Of a stretch of 64,000 nt of DNA, positions 7,582 to 15,475 are shown piece after piece; position 1 is the first letter of the stretch; the number at the start of each line of letters is the position of its first letter. Position numbers and translations under genes: made by a program. The notes beneath the pieces are model-generated. The model saw only the letters and a list, made by a program, of their open reading frames with translations, was not told the DNA's origin and searched no databases. Source of the DNA: Halorientalis marina (GTDB taxonomy: Archaea > Halobacteriota > Halobacteria > Halobacteriales > Haloarculaceae); contig NZ_CP095487.1 of NCBI RefSeq assembly GCF_023028345.1, forward strand, positions 3,534,001-3,598,000, read 5' to 3'.

Positions 7582-9270
7582 CTACTCCAGGCCCTCGCGT
7601 TCGCGGAGGGGTTTCCGGCGGACCTTTCCGGTGGCGGTCTTCGGGAGGTCGTCGACGAACTCGATCTCGCGGGGGTACTCGTACTTCGCCAGCCGGTCGC
7701 GGACGTGCTGGCGGATGGACTCCCGGAGGTCGTCGTCGGCTCCGAGACCCGACGCGACCACGACGAAGGCCTTCGGGACCTGCCCGCGCTCGTCGTCGGG
7801 GACACCGATGACGGCGGCGTCGGCGACGGCCTCGTGACCCGCGACGCTGTCCTCGACCTCCTCCGGACCGATCCGGTAGCCCGCCGAGATGATGACGTCG
7901 TCCTTCCGGCTCTTGAACGCGACGTAGCCGTCCTCGTCCATCGTCCCGAGGTCCTCCGTCAGCAGCCAGCCGTTCTGCACCTTCCGCTCGGTCTTCTCGG
8001 GCTTGTTCCAGTACTCCACGAAACAGACGGGATTACCCTCGTAGCGCAGGGCGATCTCGCCGACCTCGCCGGGATCGACCGTCGGCTCGGCGGTGTCCGG
8101 GTCGACGATAGTCACCTCGTGGCCGGGGCCGGCGCGCCCGATGTACCCCTCCCGGAACTCGGTGAGTGCGGTGCAGTCCCCGACGAGCATGTTGGCCTCG
8201 GTCTGGCCGTAGCCCTCGTGGACCGCGGTCCCGCCGAAGGTGTCCTGTGCCCAGTCGACGATGGACTGGCCGAGCGACTCGCCGCCGCTGGCGATGGTCC
8301 GCAGCGAGTCGGCGTCGAAGCGGTCGGTGTCTTCGACCTGCATCATCATCCGCAGGGCCGTCGGCGGGGCGAAGAAGTTCGTCACGTCGTAGGTCTCGAC
8401 GATCCGGAAGGCCTCCTCGGGGTCGAACTGCCCGCCGTCGTAGGCCACCACCGGCCGGCCGTAGTAGAGGCCGGGGAAGACCACGTCGAACAGGGAGGCG
8501 ATCCAGGCCCACTCCGCCGGCGTCCAGAACACGTCCGTCTCCGCCATCCGCATATTGCCGAAGGTAGTGACGAAAAGCGGGAGGTGGCCGAGCAACATCC
8601 GGTGGGCGTGGCGCACCCCCTTCGGGTCGCCGGTCGTCCCCGAGGTGTAGATGAAGATGGCGTCGTCCTCGGCGGCGGTCTCGACTGGCTCGAACGTCGG
8701 ATCGTGGTCCGCGATGGCGTCCCAGAGGTCGGCCTCGCCAGCCCCGGTGTCGGGGTCGTCGACGCCGACGGTCAGGACGGTATCCAGCCCCGGCAGCGAG
8801 TCGCGTGCCTCCCGGACGTTCTCGATATTGGACGCGTCGACGACGGCCGCCACCGCGTCGCAGTCGCTCAGTCGGTACGCGACGGCGTCGGGGCCAAACA
8901 GCGTCGACAGCGGCACCGACACCGCGCCGAGTTTCCAGGCCGCGAGGTGGCCGAACACCGTCTCCGGGCACTGGGGCGCGTTCACGCCCACGCGGTCGCC
9001 CCGCTCGACCCCCTGCTCGCGGAGGTAGTTCGCCAGCCGATTCGTCACGTCGCGGGTCTCCGCGAAGGTGTAGGTCTCGCTCGTCCCGTCGTCGGCCTCG
9101 GCGTACAGCGCCACGCGCTCGTCGTCCGTCTCGGCCCACCGGTCACAGCAGTAGACGGCCATGTTGAACCGCTCGGGCACCTCCCACTCGAACGCCTCCC
9201 GCAACCCCTCGTAGCTGTCCCAGTCGTCCTCGTAGAAGTGGTACGCGTCCAGGCGTTCTCCTCGTGACAT
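7582..9270 (-). CDS. AMP-forming acyl-CoA synthetase
   Basis: ANL-superfamily acyl-CoA synthetase, 562 residues, which activates a carboxylic acid with ATP and CoA through an acyl-AMP intermediate. The phosphate loop YTSGTTGDPKG is at 208-218, EGYGQTEAN forms the adenine/acyl pocket motif, and the C-terminal domain ends in PKTATGKVRRK with the adenylation lysine at about 549. It most resembles the medium-chain branch. ATG 9270 is the only good start. The divergent MBL hydrolase and hotdog thioesterase follow within 100 bp on the other strand. The set could therefore control the balance of free acids and CoA thioesters. Confidence 0.9.
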   Translation of the reverse strand: MSRGERLDAYHFYEDDWDSYEGLREAFEWEVPERFNMAVYCCDRWAETDDERVALYAEADDGTSETYTFAETRDVTNRLANYLREQGVERGDRVGVNAPQCPETVFGHLAAWKLGAVSVPLSTLFGPDAVAYRLSDCDAVAAVVDASNIENVREARDSLPGLDTVLTVGVDDPDTGAGEADLWDAIADHDPTFEPVETAAEDDAIFIYTSGTTGDPKGVRHAHRMLLGHLPLFVTTFGNMRMAETDVFWTPAEWAWIASLFDVVFPGLYYGRPVVAYDGGQFDPEEAFRIVETYDVTNFFAPPTALRMMMQVEDTDRFDADSLRTIASGGESLGQSIVDWAQDTFGGTAVHEGYGQTEANMLVGDCTALTEFREGYIGRAGPGHEVTIVDPDTAEPTVDPGEVGEIALRYEGNPVCFVEYWNKPEKTERKVQNGWLLTEDLGTMDEDGYVAFKSRKDDVIISAGYRIGPEEVEDSVAGHEAVADAAVIGVPDDERGQVPKAFVVVASGLGADDDLRESIRQHVRDRLAKYEYPREIEFVDDLPKTATGKVRRKPLREREGLE

Positions 9271-9356
9271 TCCCGTACACGTTCACCGGACCGGCACAAA
9301 AAGATGGCTGGCGGCCGCGGAGCAATCTTTAACAGCCGACCGCCCGGGGAGCGTGC

Positions 9357-10160
9357 ATGGTCGACGCTACCGTCACCCTGGTCGACCGGGGGACGATCCG
9401 CGCGGACGTGAACAACATGCTCGAAGGGTTCGTGATGGGGTCGGCGGCCGACCCCAACCCCGACATCCGGATGGGCGAGGGCCCGGTCTACAACCTCGTC
9501 ATCGATCACCCCGAGGCCACGATTCTCTGGGACACCGGCTCCCACCCCGACTGCGGCGACGGCCACTGGCCCGATGAACTGTACGCCGCCTTCGAGCACT
9601 TCGACGCCGACGAGCACGCCCTCCCCGACGCCCTGGACGAGGCCGGCTACGCCCTCTCCGACATCGACGCCGTCGTCCAGACCCACCTCCACCTCGACCA
9701 CGCCGGCGGCCTCCACAACTTCGCCGGCACCGACACCCCCGTCTACGTCCACGAGAAAGAGCTGAAATACGCCTACTACTCCGCGAACACGACCGAGGGC
9801 TCGGCCGCCTACGTCGCCGGCGACTTCGACCACGACCTGAACTGGCAGGTCGTCCACGGCGAGACCGAGACCCACTTCGAGGACCTCCAGTTCCTCCGGC
9901 TGGCCGGCCACACGCCCGGCCTGCTCGGGACGAAACTCGACGTCGACGGCTACGGGACGGTCGTGTTCGCCGGCGATCAGGCCTACGTCCGCGCGAACTA
10001 CCACGACGAACACCCGATGGGCGGCGGCCTGCTCTGGAGCAAGCGCCACTGGGAGGACAGCCTCCGGCGCGTGAAGGAGATCGAGCGAACCGAGAACGCG
10101 GCGGTCTACTGCGGGCACGACGGCGACGACGTGGCCGAACTCCGTGACGGTCTTCCCTGA
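9357..10160 (+). CDS. MBL-fold metallohydrolase (AHL-lactonase-like family)
   Basis: Metallo-beta-lactamase-fold hydrolase, 267 residues. The dinuclear metal motif HxHxDH is exact, THLHLDHAGG with H110, H112, D114, H115. Further ligands are probably in LAGHTPG (His) and FAGDQAY (Asp). The overall layout matches the N-acyl-homoserine-lactone lactonase group, but the group is broad and includes general lactonases and esterases. ATG 9357 follows the divergent acyl-CoA synthetase promoter region. The hotdog thioesterase gene starts 18 bp after the stop, so the two are likely an operon. A role in acyl or lactone hydrolysis is inferred; quorum quenching is only a possibility. Confidence 0.85.
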   Translation: MVDATVTLVDRGTIRADVNNMLEGFVMGSAADPNPDIRMGEGPVYNLVIDHPEATILWDTGSHPDCGDGHWPDELYAAFEHFDADEHALPDALDEAGYALSDIDAVVQTHLHLDHAGGLHNFAGTDTPVYVHEKELKYAYYSANTTEGSAAYVAGDFDHDLNWQVVHGETETHFEDLQFLRLAGHTPGLLGTKLDVDGYGTVVFAGDQAYVRANYHDEHPMGGGLLWSKRHWEDSLRRVKEIERTENAAVYCGHDGDDVAELRDGLP

Positions 10161-10178
10161 CCGGGTCCAGAGACGGGT

Positions 10179-10613
10179 ATGCCCGACGACGAGCACTTCC
10201 GCAAACTCGAACGGATGTACCACGAGGCGCCGGTCGCCGACACCATCGAGAGCGACCTGACGGTCCGGGACGGCGAGGCCGAAATCGTCGTCCCCGTCGA
10301 CGAATCCTACCACCACGCGCTCGGCGGCGTCCACGGCGCGCTCTACTTCAAGGCGCTCGACGACGCGGCCTTCTTCGCCGCGAACTCGCTAATCGAGGAC
10401 TACTTCGTTCTCACGACGGACTTCGACCTCTACCTCGAACGGCCGGTCTCGACCGGCGAAATCAGAGCCGTCGGCGAGGTGTTCAACGACAACCCCAACC
10501 AGTTGCTCGCGGGCGCGGTCGCGTACGACGGCGAGGGCAACGAGATCGCCCGCGGGACCGGCTCGTTCCACTGCAGCGAGAAGGAGCTCACTCCCGAGAT
10601 CGGCTACGAGTAG
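10179..10613 (+). CDS. PaaI-type hotdog thioesterase
   Basis: A 144-residue hotdog-fold protein of the PaaI thioesterase family, predicted to hydrolyse acyl-CoA thioesters. The family core is visible as YHHALGGVHGALYFKALDDAAFFAAN (about 46-71). Here the HGG-like turn and the acidic residue at the start of the long helix form the active site between subunits. It begins 18 bp after the MBL hydrolase stop and ends 4 bp before the convergent zinc-ribbon gene. With the acyl-CoA synthetase and MBL hydrolase nearby, it may return CoA from a dead-end acyl intermediate; that pathway link is inference. Confidence 0.85.
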   Translation: MPDDEHFRKLERMYHEAPVADTIESDLTVRDGEAEIVVPVDESYHHALGGVHGALYFKALDDAAFFAANSLIEDYFVLTTDFDLYLERPVSTGEIRAVGEVFNDNPNQLLAGAVAYDGEGNEIARGTGSFHCSEKELTPEIGYE

Positions 10614-10617
10614 GCCG

Positions 10618-10755
10618 TCAGTCCGCGACGATCTCGGAACTCCCGCAGGCTGGACAGTTCAACCGTTCCCGGTCGAGCGGCTGTGAGCAGAACCCGCAAC
10701 GGTACGTTCGTGTGCCGGTCGCGAACTTGTCTTTGAGCTGGTCGGTGAGTCCCAT
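10618..10755 (-). CDS. Tiny zinc-ribbon (rubrerythrin-like domain) protein
   Basis: A 45-residue protein with C20-x2-C23 and C34-x2-C37 (CGFC, CPACGSSE), a single zinc ribbon. The opening MGLTDQLKDKF and basic spacer match a haloarchaeal family of very small rubrerythrin-like proteins. The ATG at 10755 lies 23 nt downstream of a TATA-like GTATAA (10775-10780), supporting a leaderless start; longer upstream readings are not needed. A perfect inverted repeat sits just upstream of the TATA. Function unknown. Confidence 0.75.
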   Translation of the reverse strand: MGLTDQLKDKFATGTRTYRCGFCSQPLDRERLNCPACGSSEIVAD

Positions 10756-10784
10756 CGTTCGTTTCTGTTCCGGGTTATACGACA

Positions 10785-10798
10785 GTTGTGCCCACAAC
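10785..10798. promoter_or_regulatory. Palindrome upstream of the zinc-ribbon promoter
   Basis: GTTGTG-CC-CACAAC, a perfect 6-bp inverted repeat. It lies directly upstream (about 14 nt from centre to centre) of the TATA-like element of the 45-residue zinc-ribbon gene, overlapping the expected BRE side. It is a candidate operator; no second copy was found with the same spacing. Confidence 0.4.
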
Positions 10799-10952
10799 AT
10801 CATAAATTCTCCGGCGTCTGTCCCAGTTTGCGACGACTTCTGATTAATATGTTCGAAAATGTCGCTTCTGGGCCGTTCATACGGACACCTTCGGCTGTAT
10901 AGATGTACGAGCGTTGTGTTTAGAGAGAGGTGTAATCGGCCGAGAGAGCCTC

Positions 10953-11234
10953 TCAATTGTCGGTTCCCGAGATTACCCAGTGGTCGTCGTCCTGACGTTC
11001 GAGGATCGCCGGCGCCCGGAGTTTGGCGATGTATCCTGTCGGCTGTCGGACCGTCTCGTGGTCGACGCGCACCCGGACGAGGTTCCCGGTCACCTGTGCC
11101 GAGGGGGGTTTCTGGGCCGCGCCACAGTCGTAGATGGTGAGCAGTTCGTTCCCGTCGCCCGCCTCGCCGACGACGACGTGTGCGTGCTGGGGGAGTCGCC
11201 AGGCGTCGGCCCCGGCCTCGGGTAATCGGTTCAT
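10953..11234 (-). CDS. Hypothetical haloarchaeal protein, 93 residues
   Basis: Not recognised as a named family. The 93-residue product is a soluble, probably beta-rich domain with no cysteine cluster, signal or membrane segment. Two starting scenarios are possible. A TTAAG element near 11261 is 27 nt upstream, giving a leaderless ATG 11234. Alternatively, transcription starts near 11300 from the repeated promoter element (11324-11348), with an 18-codon leader ORF overlapping the ATG. A GGAGGT abuts the ATG with no spacer, which is atypical for ordinary ribosome binding but allows reinitiation. If the repeated element is functional it shares control with the glycine-rich gene at 12502. Confidence 0.7.
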   Translation of the reverse strand: MNRLPEAGADAWRLPQHAHVVVGEAGDGNELLTIYDCGAAQKPPSAQVTGNLVRVRVDHETVRQPTGYIAKLRAPAILERQDDDHWVISGTDN

Positions 11235-11287
11235 ACCTCCGGTTGGGACCCGGACGGCTTAACGACGCGGGCAGCGGTGTCACCCAT
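11231..11287 (-). CDS. Possible 18-codon leader ORF coupled to the 93-residue gene
   Basis: ATG 11287 to TGA 11231; the stop overlaps the next start as ATGA (11234-11231). It lies 40 nt downstream of the TATA-like part of the repeated element at 11324-11348. It is supported only by position and by similar arrangements at 5894 and 63300. Confidence 0.25.
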   Translation of the reverse strand: MGDTAARVVKPSGSQPEV

Positions 11288-11323
11288 CGTGCCGGTCGCA
11301 TCTGGGCCCACACCCGACCGTTC

Positions 11324-11348
11324 TTTAAGTAGTTCTGGTCACAAGGTG
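11324..11348. repeat. 25-bp inverted promoter-like element, left copy
   Basis: A 25-bp sequence found again in inverted orientation at 12354-12378 with one mismatch (24 of 25). Read outward (minus strand) it begins CACCTTGTGACCAGAAC and ends in the TATA-like ACTTAAA. An ATG lies at 11301, 26 nt beyond the TATA centre. The element therefore looks like a regulator site plus TATA pointing away from the RNA polymerase epsilon gene. Because CTTAAA is near-symmetric, an inward promoter cannot be excluded. Confidence 0.7.
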
Positions 11349-11364
11349 TAGCTACGAGCGGAGT

Positions 11365-11462
11365 CGGTCGCCGGATTCTGGCGACCGGAACGCCGATTGG
11401 CGAGCGACGCGTCCGCCAGCCGTGCGGTCACAGGGCGTCGTGTCAGCGCGCCGGGGACTGAC
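11365..11462 (+). other. Hairpin-rich intergenic segment upstream of the RNA polymerase epsilon gene
   Basis: Four consecutive potential hairpins on the plus strand. They are CGGTCGCC/GGCGACCG (11365-11387, 8-bp stem, 7-nt loop), CGCC-GATT-GGCG (11391-11402), CGACGC/GCGTCG enclosing CCGC/GCGG (11405-11440), and GTCAG/CTGAC (11442-11462). This could be a small RNA or control region. In sequence this G+C-rich some pairing is expected by chance, so I treat it as unproven. Confidence 0.35.
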
Positions 11463-11500
11463 CCACACCTTGAATTGTCTCGATACCCGAGTGGCGAGTA

Positions 11501-12280
11501 ATGGTGGGCGACGGGTCACGGATCGCCGACGGAGTCGGGTACGGGGATAGCACCCACGCCGACCGCCGGGACCGCGAGCGGCACCCGTACGCCAGCGAGC
11601 GAACGGAGGAGTGGCTCTCGACGGACCCGGGGTCGGGGACGCTGGACCGCGCGGCGGCCCGCCGGGACACGGTGACGCGCCGCTGGGACGTGGTGACGCC
11701 GAGCGCGACCCGGATCGGCCGCCCCGAGGGTCCCGACGGTGACGTGTCCGAGAACCTCCGGCGGCTCCACGACGAACAGCACCCGGCCATGCAGGGCCAC
11801 AGCGAGCGGATGCACGAACTCGACAAGGCCCGAATCACGCAGGCACTCTGTAACTACCTCGACCTGACGCCGTGGGAGCGGGACCGCGCGCTTGGCATCG
11901 TCACCGAGATCGACCTCACGGCCTTCGGCAGCCAGCGGGCCATCCCGAAGGTGGCACTGGTCGTCATCCGGCACGTCGTCGACGCCGAGCGGCGCGCCCG
12001 CCTCGGCCTCGACGACCAGGAGTGGCTCGGGGACCAGCCGCCCGAGCGGTTCGAGGACCTGTACGACCGCTTCGAGTCGATCAAGGACGAACGCCGCTTC
12101 CGGCGACTGCTCGGCCGGTACGACCTCACCAAGACGAACGTCAATCGCCTCCAGCACGTGCTCGAAGACCAGCTGGCCGAACACGACCTCGAAGGCGCCG
12201 TCTTCGGCCGCTCGCCTTACCGCGACCCCAACCTCCCTGTCGTCGGGCGGGCCGGCGACGCGTCCCCGAGCGACGACTGA
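11501..12280 (+). CDS. DNA-directed RNA polymerase subunit epsilon (haloarchaeal)
   Basis: A 259-residue haloarchaeal protein annotated in the group as RNA polymerase subunit epsilon. The family core is recognisable: SATRIGRPEG, then LRRLHDEQHPAMQGHSER, ITQALCNYLDLTPWERDR and FGSQRAIPKVALVVIRHVVD (about 70-160), followed by a C-terminal ERDLEG-like segment and RDPNLP. Here the N-terminus is long and charged (about 1-65). It would act with the transcription apparatus, but its exact role is not established. ATG 11501 follows TTGAATTG (near 11470) by about 27 nt, suggesting a leaderless mRNA independent of the repeats. The gene lies between the two inverted 25-bp elements. Confidence 0.8.
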   Translation: MVGDGSRIADGVGYGDSTHADRRDRERHPYASERTEEWLSTDPGSGTLDRAAARRDTVTRRWDVVTPSATRIGRPEGPDGDVSENLRRLHDEQHPAMQGHSERMHELDKARITQALCNYLDLTPWERDRALGIVTEIDLTAFGSQRAIPKVALVVIRHVVDAERRARLGLDDQEWLGDQPPERFEDLYDRFESIKDERRFRRLLGRYDLTKTNVNRLQHVLEDQLAEHDLEGAVFGRSPYRDPNLPVVGRAGDASPSDD

Positions 12281-12315
12281 CGACGCCGGCGCTGGCGCTT
12301 CGAGCGTGGTTTCCC

Positions 12316-12335
12316 GCGCCGAAAACGGGCGGCGC
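12316..12335. terminator. Hairpin after the epsilon subunit gene
   Basis: GCGCCG, 8-nt loop, CGGCGC, 36 bp after the stop codon. It has no T-tract behind it, so termination is only inferred from position. Confidence 0.3.
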
Positions 12336-12353
12336 AGACTCCGTCTATATCCC

Positions 12354-12378
12354 CACCTTGTGACCAGAACCACTTAAA
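12354..12378. repeat. 25-bp inverted promoter-like element, right copy
   Basis: The inverted partner of 11324-11348, 24 of 25 positions identical. Read on the plus strand it is CACCTTGTGACCAGAAC followed by CACTTAAA; the TATA-like part is centred near 12374. A GTG at 12403 lies 29 nt downstream, and the ATG of the glycine-rich gene is at 12502. Both copies therefore point outward. The flanks show no target-site duplication, which argues against a transposon. Confidence 0.7.
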
Positions 12379-12501
12379 CAATCGGCGGGGCCCCAGCGGC
12401 GGGTGAACCGGTCCGGGTCGTCGCGGGGCTGCCGTCCCGGCCGGACCACGGTTCACCGTCTGCAGCGTGGGCCTCAAGTGGACTCCGCCCGACACTCGGG
12501 T

Positions 12502-12855
12502 ATGGGTCGAACACCTCTACTCGCGGAACCGTTCCTGGACGACGACGAGGACGTGAACCGTGTCCAGCGGTTCGCCGGCGCGGGTGCCCGGGCCGGGGCG
12601 CGGCTCGGCGCGGTCGGCGGCCCGGTCGGCGCCGGCGTCGGAGCCGGCTTCGGCAGCGCCGCCGGCTACCTGGTCGGGTACGGCCTCACCGGCGTCGGTC
12701 CGGCGGAGCAGTTGGACGAGGGCGTGAGCCACAGCCACGTGGACGGCGACGAGGCCATGGACGGCGGCGAGCCGAACGCTACACACGATTCGGGCGGTGG
12801 CGACCACGGACACGACGACGGGCCGATCACCATCGACGTGACCGACGAGGGCTGA
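12502..12855 (+). CDS. Glycine-zipper-like small protein
   Basis: A 117-residue protein. An acidic N-terminus (about 1-20) is followed by an Ala/Gly repeat rich in GxxxG spacings, about 25-70 (GAVGGPVGAGVGAGFGSAAG), and then an acidic His-rich tail (SHSHVDGD, GDHGHDDG). Glycine zippers often pack helices in membranes or oligomers, and the tail could bind metal. ATG 12502 is preferred because residues before it look non-coding. However, GTG 12403 is in frame and sits 29 nt after the TATA of the right-hand repeat, so a 150-residue leaderless form is possible. It ends one base before the convergent reductase stop. Confidence 0.65.
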   Translation: MGRTPLLAEPFLDDDEDVNRVQRFAGAGARAGARLGAVGGPVGAGVGAGFGSAAGYLVGYGLTGVGPAEQLDEGVSHSHVDGDEAMDGGEPNATHDSGGGDHGHDDGPITIDVTDEG

Positions 12856-13593
12856 CTACCGTTCGGGGAGTCGGCCGCCGTCGACGGCGACGTTCTGGCC
12901 GCTGATGTAGCTCGCGGCCTCACTGCAGAAAAAGAGCAGCGGTGCAGCCACGTCCTCGAACGCGGCGGCCCGGCCGCGTGGGTAGTCGGACACGTCGGAG
13001 ACGGTGTTCTCGACCGCGAACGGTGAGACGGCGTTGGCCGTGATTCCGTCGTCCTGGGTGTCGGCGGCGAGCATCCGCGTGAACATCAACACGCCGGTCT
13101 TAGCCACGAAGTAGGGGAGGTTGACGGGGTGGGCGTGCATCCGGTCGCTGTCCGCGAAGCCGATATTGACGATTCGGCCCCAGCCCGCTTCGCGCATCCC
13201 CGTGAGCGCCCGGCGAGCACAGAGCACCGTCCCGTAGAACGTGCTCTCGACGACGGTGCGCCAGGACGACCACTCGATCTCTTCCCAGTGGCGGGCGTCG
13301 AAGTCACCGACGTTGTTAACCAGTACGTCGACGGTGCCGAGGTCGGCCTCGGCCGCCGCGAACAGGTCGTCGACCGCGTCGGGGTCGGTCACGTCGCCCT
13401 GGACGGTCGTCGCCGCCACGCCGTGCCCGCGGGCGTCCGTGGCCGTCTCCGCGGCCGCGTCGGCGCTTTCGTTGTAGTGGACCGCTACGTCCGCGCCACA
13501 GGCAGCCAGCGAGAGCAACAGTTCGCGACCCACGCGCGTCGCACTCCCGGTGACCAGCGCCGTCCGTCCGTCCAGGTCGGGTGTCCCGTCCAT
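12856..13593 (-). CDS. Short-chain dehydrogenase/reductase (pteridine-reductase-like motif)
   Basis: Classical SDR, 245 residues, NAD(P)-dependent oxidoreductase. The cofactor motif is TGSATRVG at 15-22. A TGxxxRxG form is the one seen in pteridine reductases, unlike the usual TGxxxGIG. NNVG is at 93-96, the catalytic Tyr161-x3-Lys165 is in YFVAK, and the likely serine is S149. The C-terminal YISGQNVAVDGG is standard. Dihydropteridine or FabG-like reduction are both possible. It stands alone, with the photolyase gene transcribed in the same direction upstream. Pterin chemistry would suit a photolyase antenna cofactor, but that link is speculation. Confidence 0.85.
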   Translation of the reverse strand: MDGTPDLDGRTALVTGSATRVGRELLLSLAACGADVAVHYNESADAAAETATDARGHGVAATTVQGDVTDPDAVDDLFAAAEADLGTVDVLVNNVGDFDARHWEEIEWSSWRTVVESTFYGTVLCARRALTGMREAGWGRIVNIGFADSDRMHAHPVNLPYFVAKTGVLMFTRMLAADTQDDGITANAVSPFAVENTVSDVSDYPRGRAAAFEDVAAPLLFFCSEAASYISGQNVAVDGGRLPER

Positions 13594-13681
13594 ACCCGTC
13601 GTTAGGGCGTGACAGTCTTGAATCCACGCGACCGTGACCCGGGACGGCCAGTGGCCGTCAGTCGGCGGCGTCGGCCGCCGC

Positions 13682-15067
13682 TCACCGTTTCCCGAGCGCC
13701 TCCTCGAAGACTCGCTGTGCCCGTTCGTATCCCTCGTTGCGGCCGACGATGGGGTCGGGGTAGTCGGGCGCGAGGTCGGCGCGCTCGGCGGCCGGGAGCG
13801 TCGGCCAGTCCACCACGGTGTCGGTCGGCACGTCCCGCAGTTCGGGGACGTACTCCCGGACGAACGTCGCGCCGTCGTCGTACCTCGCCAGCTGACTCAC
13901 GGGGTCGAAGATACGGACGTCCACGGAGTCGGTCCCCGTCGAGGCGATCCACTGCCAGTTGCCGTGGTTCGCGGCGTAATCGTGGTCTACGAGCTGTTTG
14001 GTGAAGTAACGAGCGCCCTTCCGCCAGTCGACGAGCAGGTGCTTGGTGAGAAAGCTCGCCACGACCTGCCGCGGGCGGTTGTGGACGTACCCCTCCTGAT
14101 TCAGCTGGCGCATCCCGGCGTCGACGAGCGGGTAGCCAGTCTCGCCCGCTTTCCAGGCCGCGAAGTCCGCCTCGTCGTCCCGCCACGCGATATCGTCGGG
14201 GAAGGACTTGTAGTTCGCGACGGGGAGGTCGCGGTTGTAGTACAGCAGGTGATAGTTCTGCTCCCGCCAGGAGAGTTCGTAGCGATACTTGTCGACGTTC
14301 CGGCGTTCGTCGCCGTCGACGGCCTCGTAGACGTCGGAGGCCGCCTGCCACACCGCCCGGACGCCGATCATCCCCGCGGCGAGGTACGGCGACAGCCGGG
14401 AGACGGCCTGTGTCGGCTTCTCGACCGCCAGCGCGAGGTCGTCGCGGGTGTCGGCGTAGCTGTAGATACCATCGTCGCAGAAGCGGTCGAGTCGCTCGCG
14501 CGCGGGGTCGTATCCCGCCGCCGGCAGGTCGATGTCGGCCTCGCCCGGCGGGACGCCGGCGTCGTCGGCGACGCTCGCAAGCGCGCCGGCGTCCGGTTCC
14601 GGGTGCGGGGCCGGTTTCTCGACCGCCTGCCAGTCGTCGTAGAACCGGCTGTGGTTCGGATACTCGGGGTCGAGGCGGCCGGGGTCGACCAGTACGAGGT
14701 CGGTCCGGGCGTCGGTGTCGACCCCCTCGCGGGCCAGAGCGGTCTCGACCGCCCGCCGACGGTTGCGCCGCGCCGCGCGGTAGTGGTCGTTGAAGTGAAC
14801 CGCGTCGGCGTCGTACTCCTCGACGAGGGCGGGCAGGACCTCGGCGGGGTCGCCCGCGCGGACGACGAGGTCGCTCCCCAGTTCGCGGTAGCGCCGTCGC
14901 AGGGCGCGAACGCCGGTCATCCAGAAGGCCCGCTGTCGCGGGCCGACGGTCGCGAACAGGTCGCCGTCGAGGACGAAGACCGGGACGACGGTGTCCGTCC
15001 GTGCCGCCGCTGCCAGGCCGGCGTTGTCCCGCGTCCGGAGGTCCCGTCGGTGCCAGAACAGGCGCAT
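13682..15067 (-). CDS. phr: Deoxyribodipyrimidine photo-lyase
   Basis: Cryptochrome/photolyase family protein of 461 residues that repairs cyclobutane pyrimidine dimers in DNA using blue light and reduced FAD. The N-terminal antenna domain opens MRLFWHRRDLRTRDN. The FAD-binding helical domain carries LSPYLAAGMIG, ELSWREQNYH, TGYPLVDAGMRQL and the HNRPRQVVASFLTKHLLVDWR block, then NWQWIASTGTDS. These are the class I signatures. The true start is ATG 15067; 25 nt upstream is a TATA-like CACTATACG (about 15088-15096), so a leaderless mRNA is likely. Strong sunlight exposure of haloarchaea explains its presence. It is not in an operon. Confidence 0.93.
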   Translation of the reverse strand: MRLFWHRRDLRTRDNAGLAAAARTDTVVPVFVLDGDLFATVGPRQRAFWMTGVRALRRRYRELGSDLVVRAGDPAEVLPALVEEYDADAVHFNDHYRAARRNRRRAVETALAREGVDTDARTDLVLVDPGRLDPEYPNHSRFYDDWQAVEKPAPHPEPDAGALASVADDAGVPPGEADIDLPAAGYDPARERLDRFCDDGIYSYADTRDDLALAVEKPTQAVSRLSPYLAAGMIGVRAVWQAASDVYEAVDGDERRNVDKYRYELSWREQNYHLLYYNRDLPVANYKSFPDDIAWRDDEADFAAWKAGETGYPLVDAGMRQLNQEGYVHNRPRQVVASFLTKHLLVDWRKGARYFTKQLVDHDYAANHGNWQWIASTGTDSVDVRIFDPVSQLARYDDGATFVREYVPELRDVPTDTVVDWPTLPAAERADLAPDYPDPIVGRNEGYERAQRVFEEALGKR

Positions 15068-15475
15068 ACGCGTGCCAGGGACTACAGCGTATAGTGACTG
15101 TCGGGCGAAAAGCGGTGTGGGAACGGGTCCGGTGCAGCCGGGTACGGAACTGCACCGGTCGGGATCGGACACCCGGACGAGCCACCTGCACGTCGTGTCC
15201 GCACCGTGGGCCGTCCTCGACCGCGCGGCCCCAGTGTCGGACCCCGCACTCGACACTGTCACGATGACGCGCATAAACCCTGACCCTCGTTCAAAAACGA
15301 CGCGCTCGCACCGGCAAACGTTGCCCGAACACTACCGAACGTAACGGCCCCTTTCCACGCACGGCCCGGTCGCCACGTGCTCGGCCGTATCCATCACCCC
15401 GCCTGCATCGAATTACCTTCGTGGGATGTTTTGGGTAACCGCGGTCTCATCGGCCCGGGGGCCGGTAAAGCGCAC
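15068..15475. other. 408-bp intergenic region
   Basis: It contains the photolyase promoter (TATA near 15090) and, at 15451-15464, the hairpin CGGCCC-GG-GGGCCG just beyond the stop of the alpha-hydroxy-acid oxidase gene, a possible terminator. I see no gene or RNA in the rest, although the A+T content is higher around 15265-15345. Confidence 0.5.

Noticed and set aside
11324-12378. Composite transposon or MITE bounded by the 25-bp inverted repeats
   Set aside because: No transposase is enclosed. The flanks (left ending GTTC, right beginning CAAT) show no target duplication. The segment contains a core RNA polymerase-associated gene.
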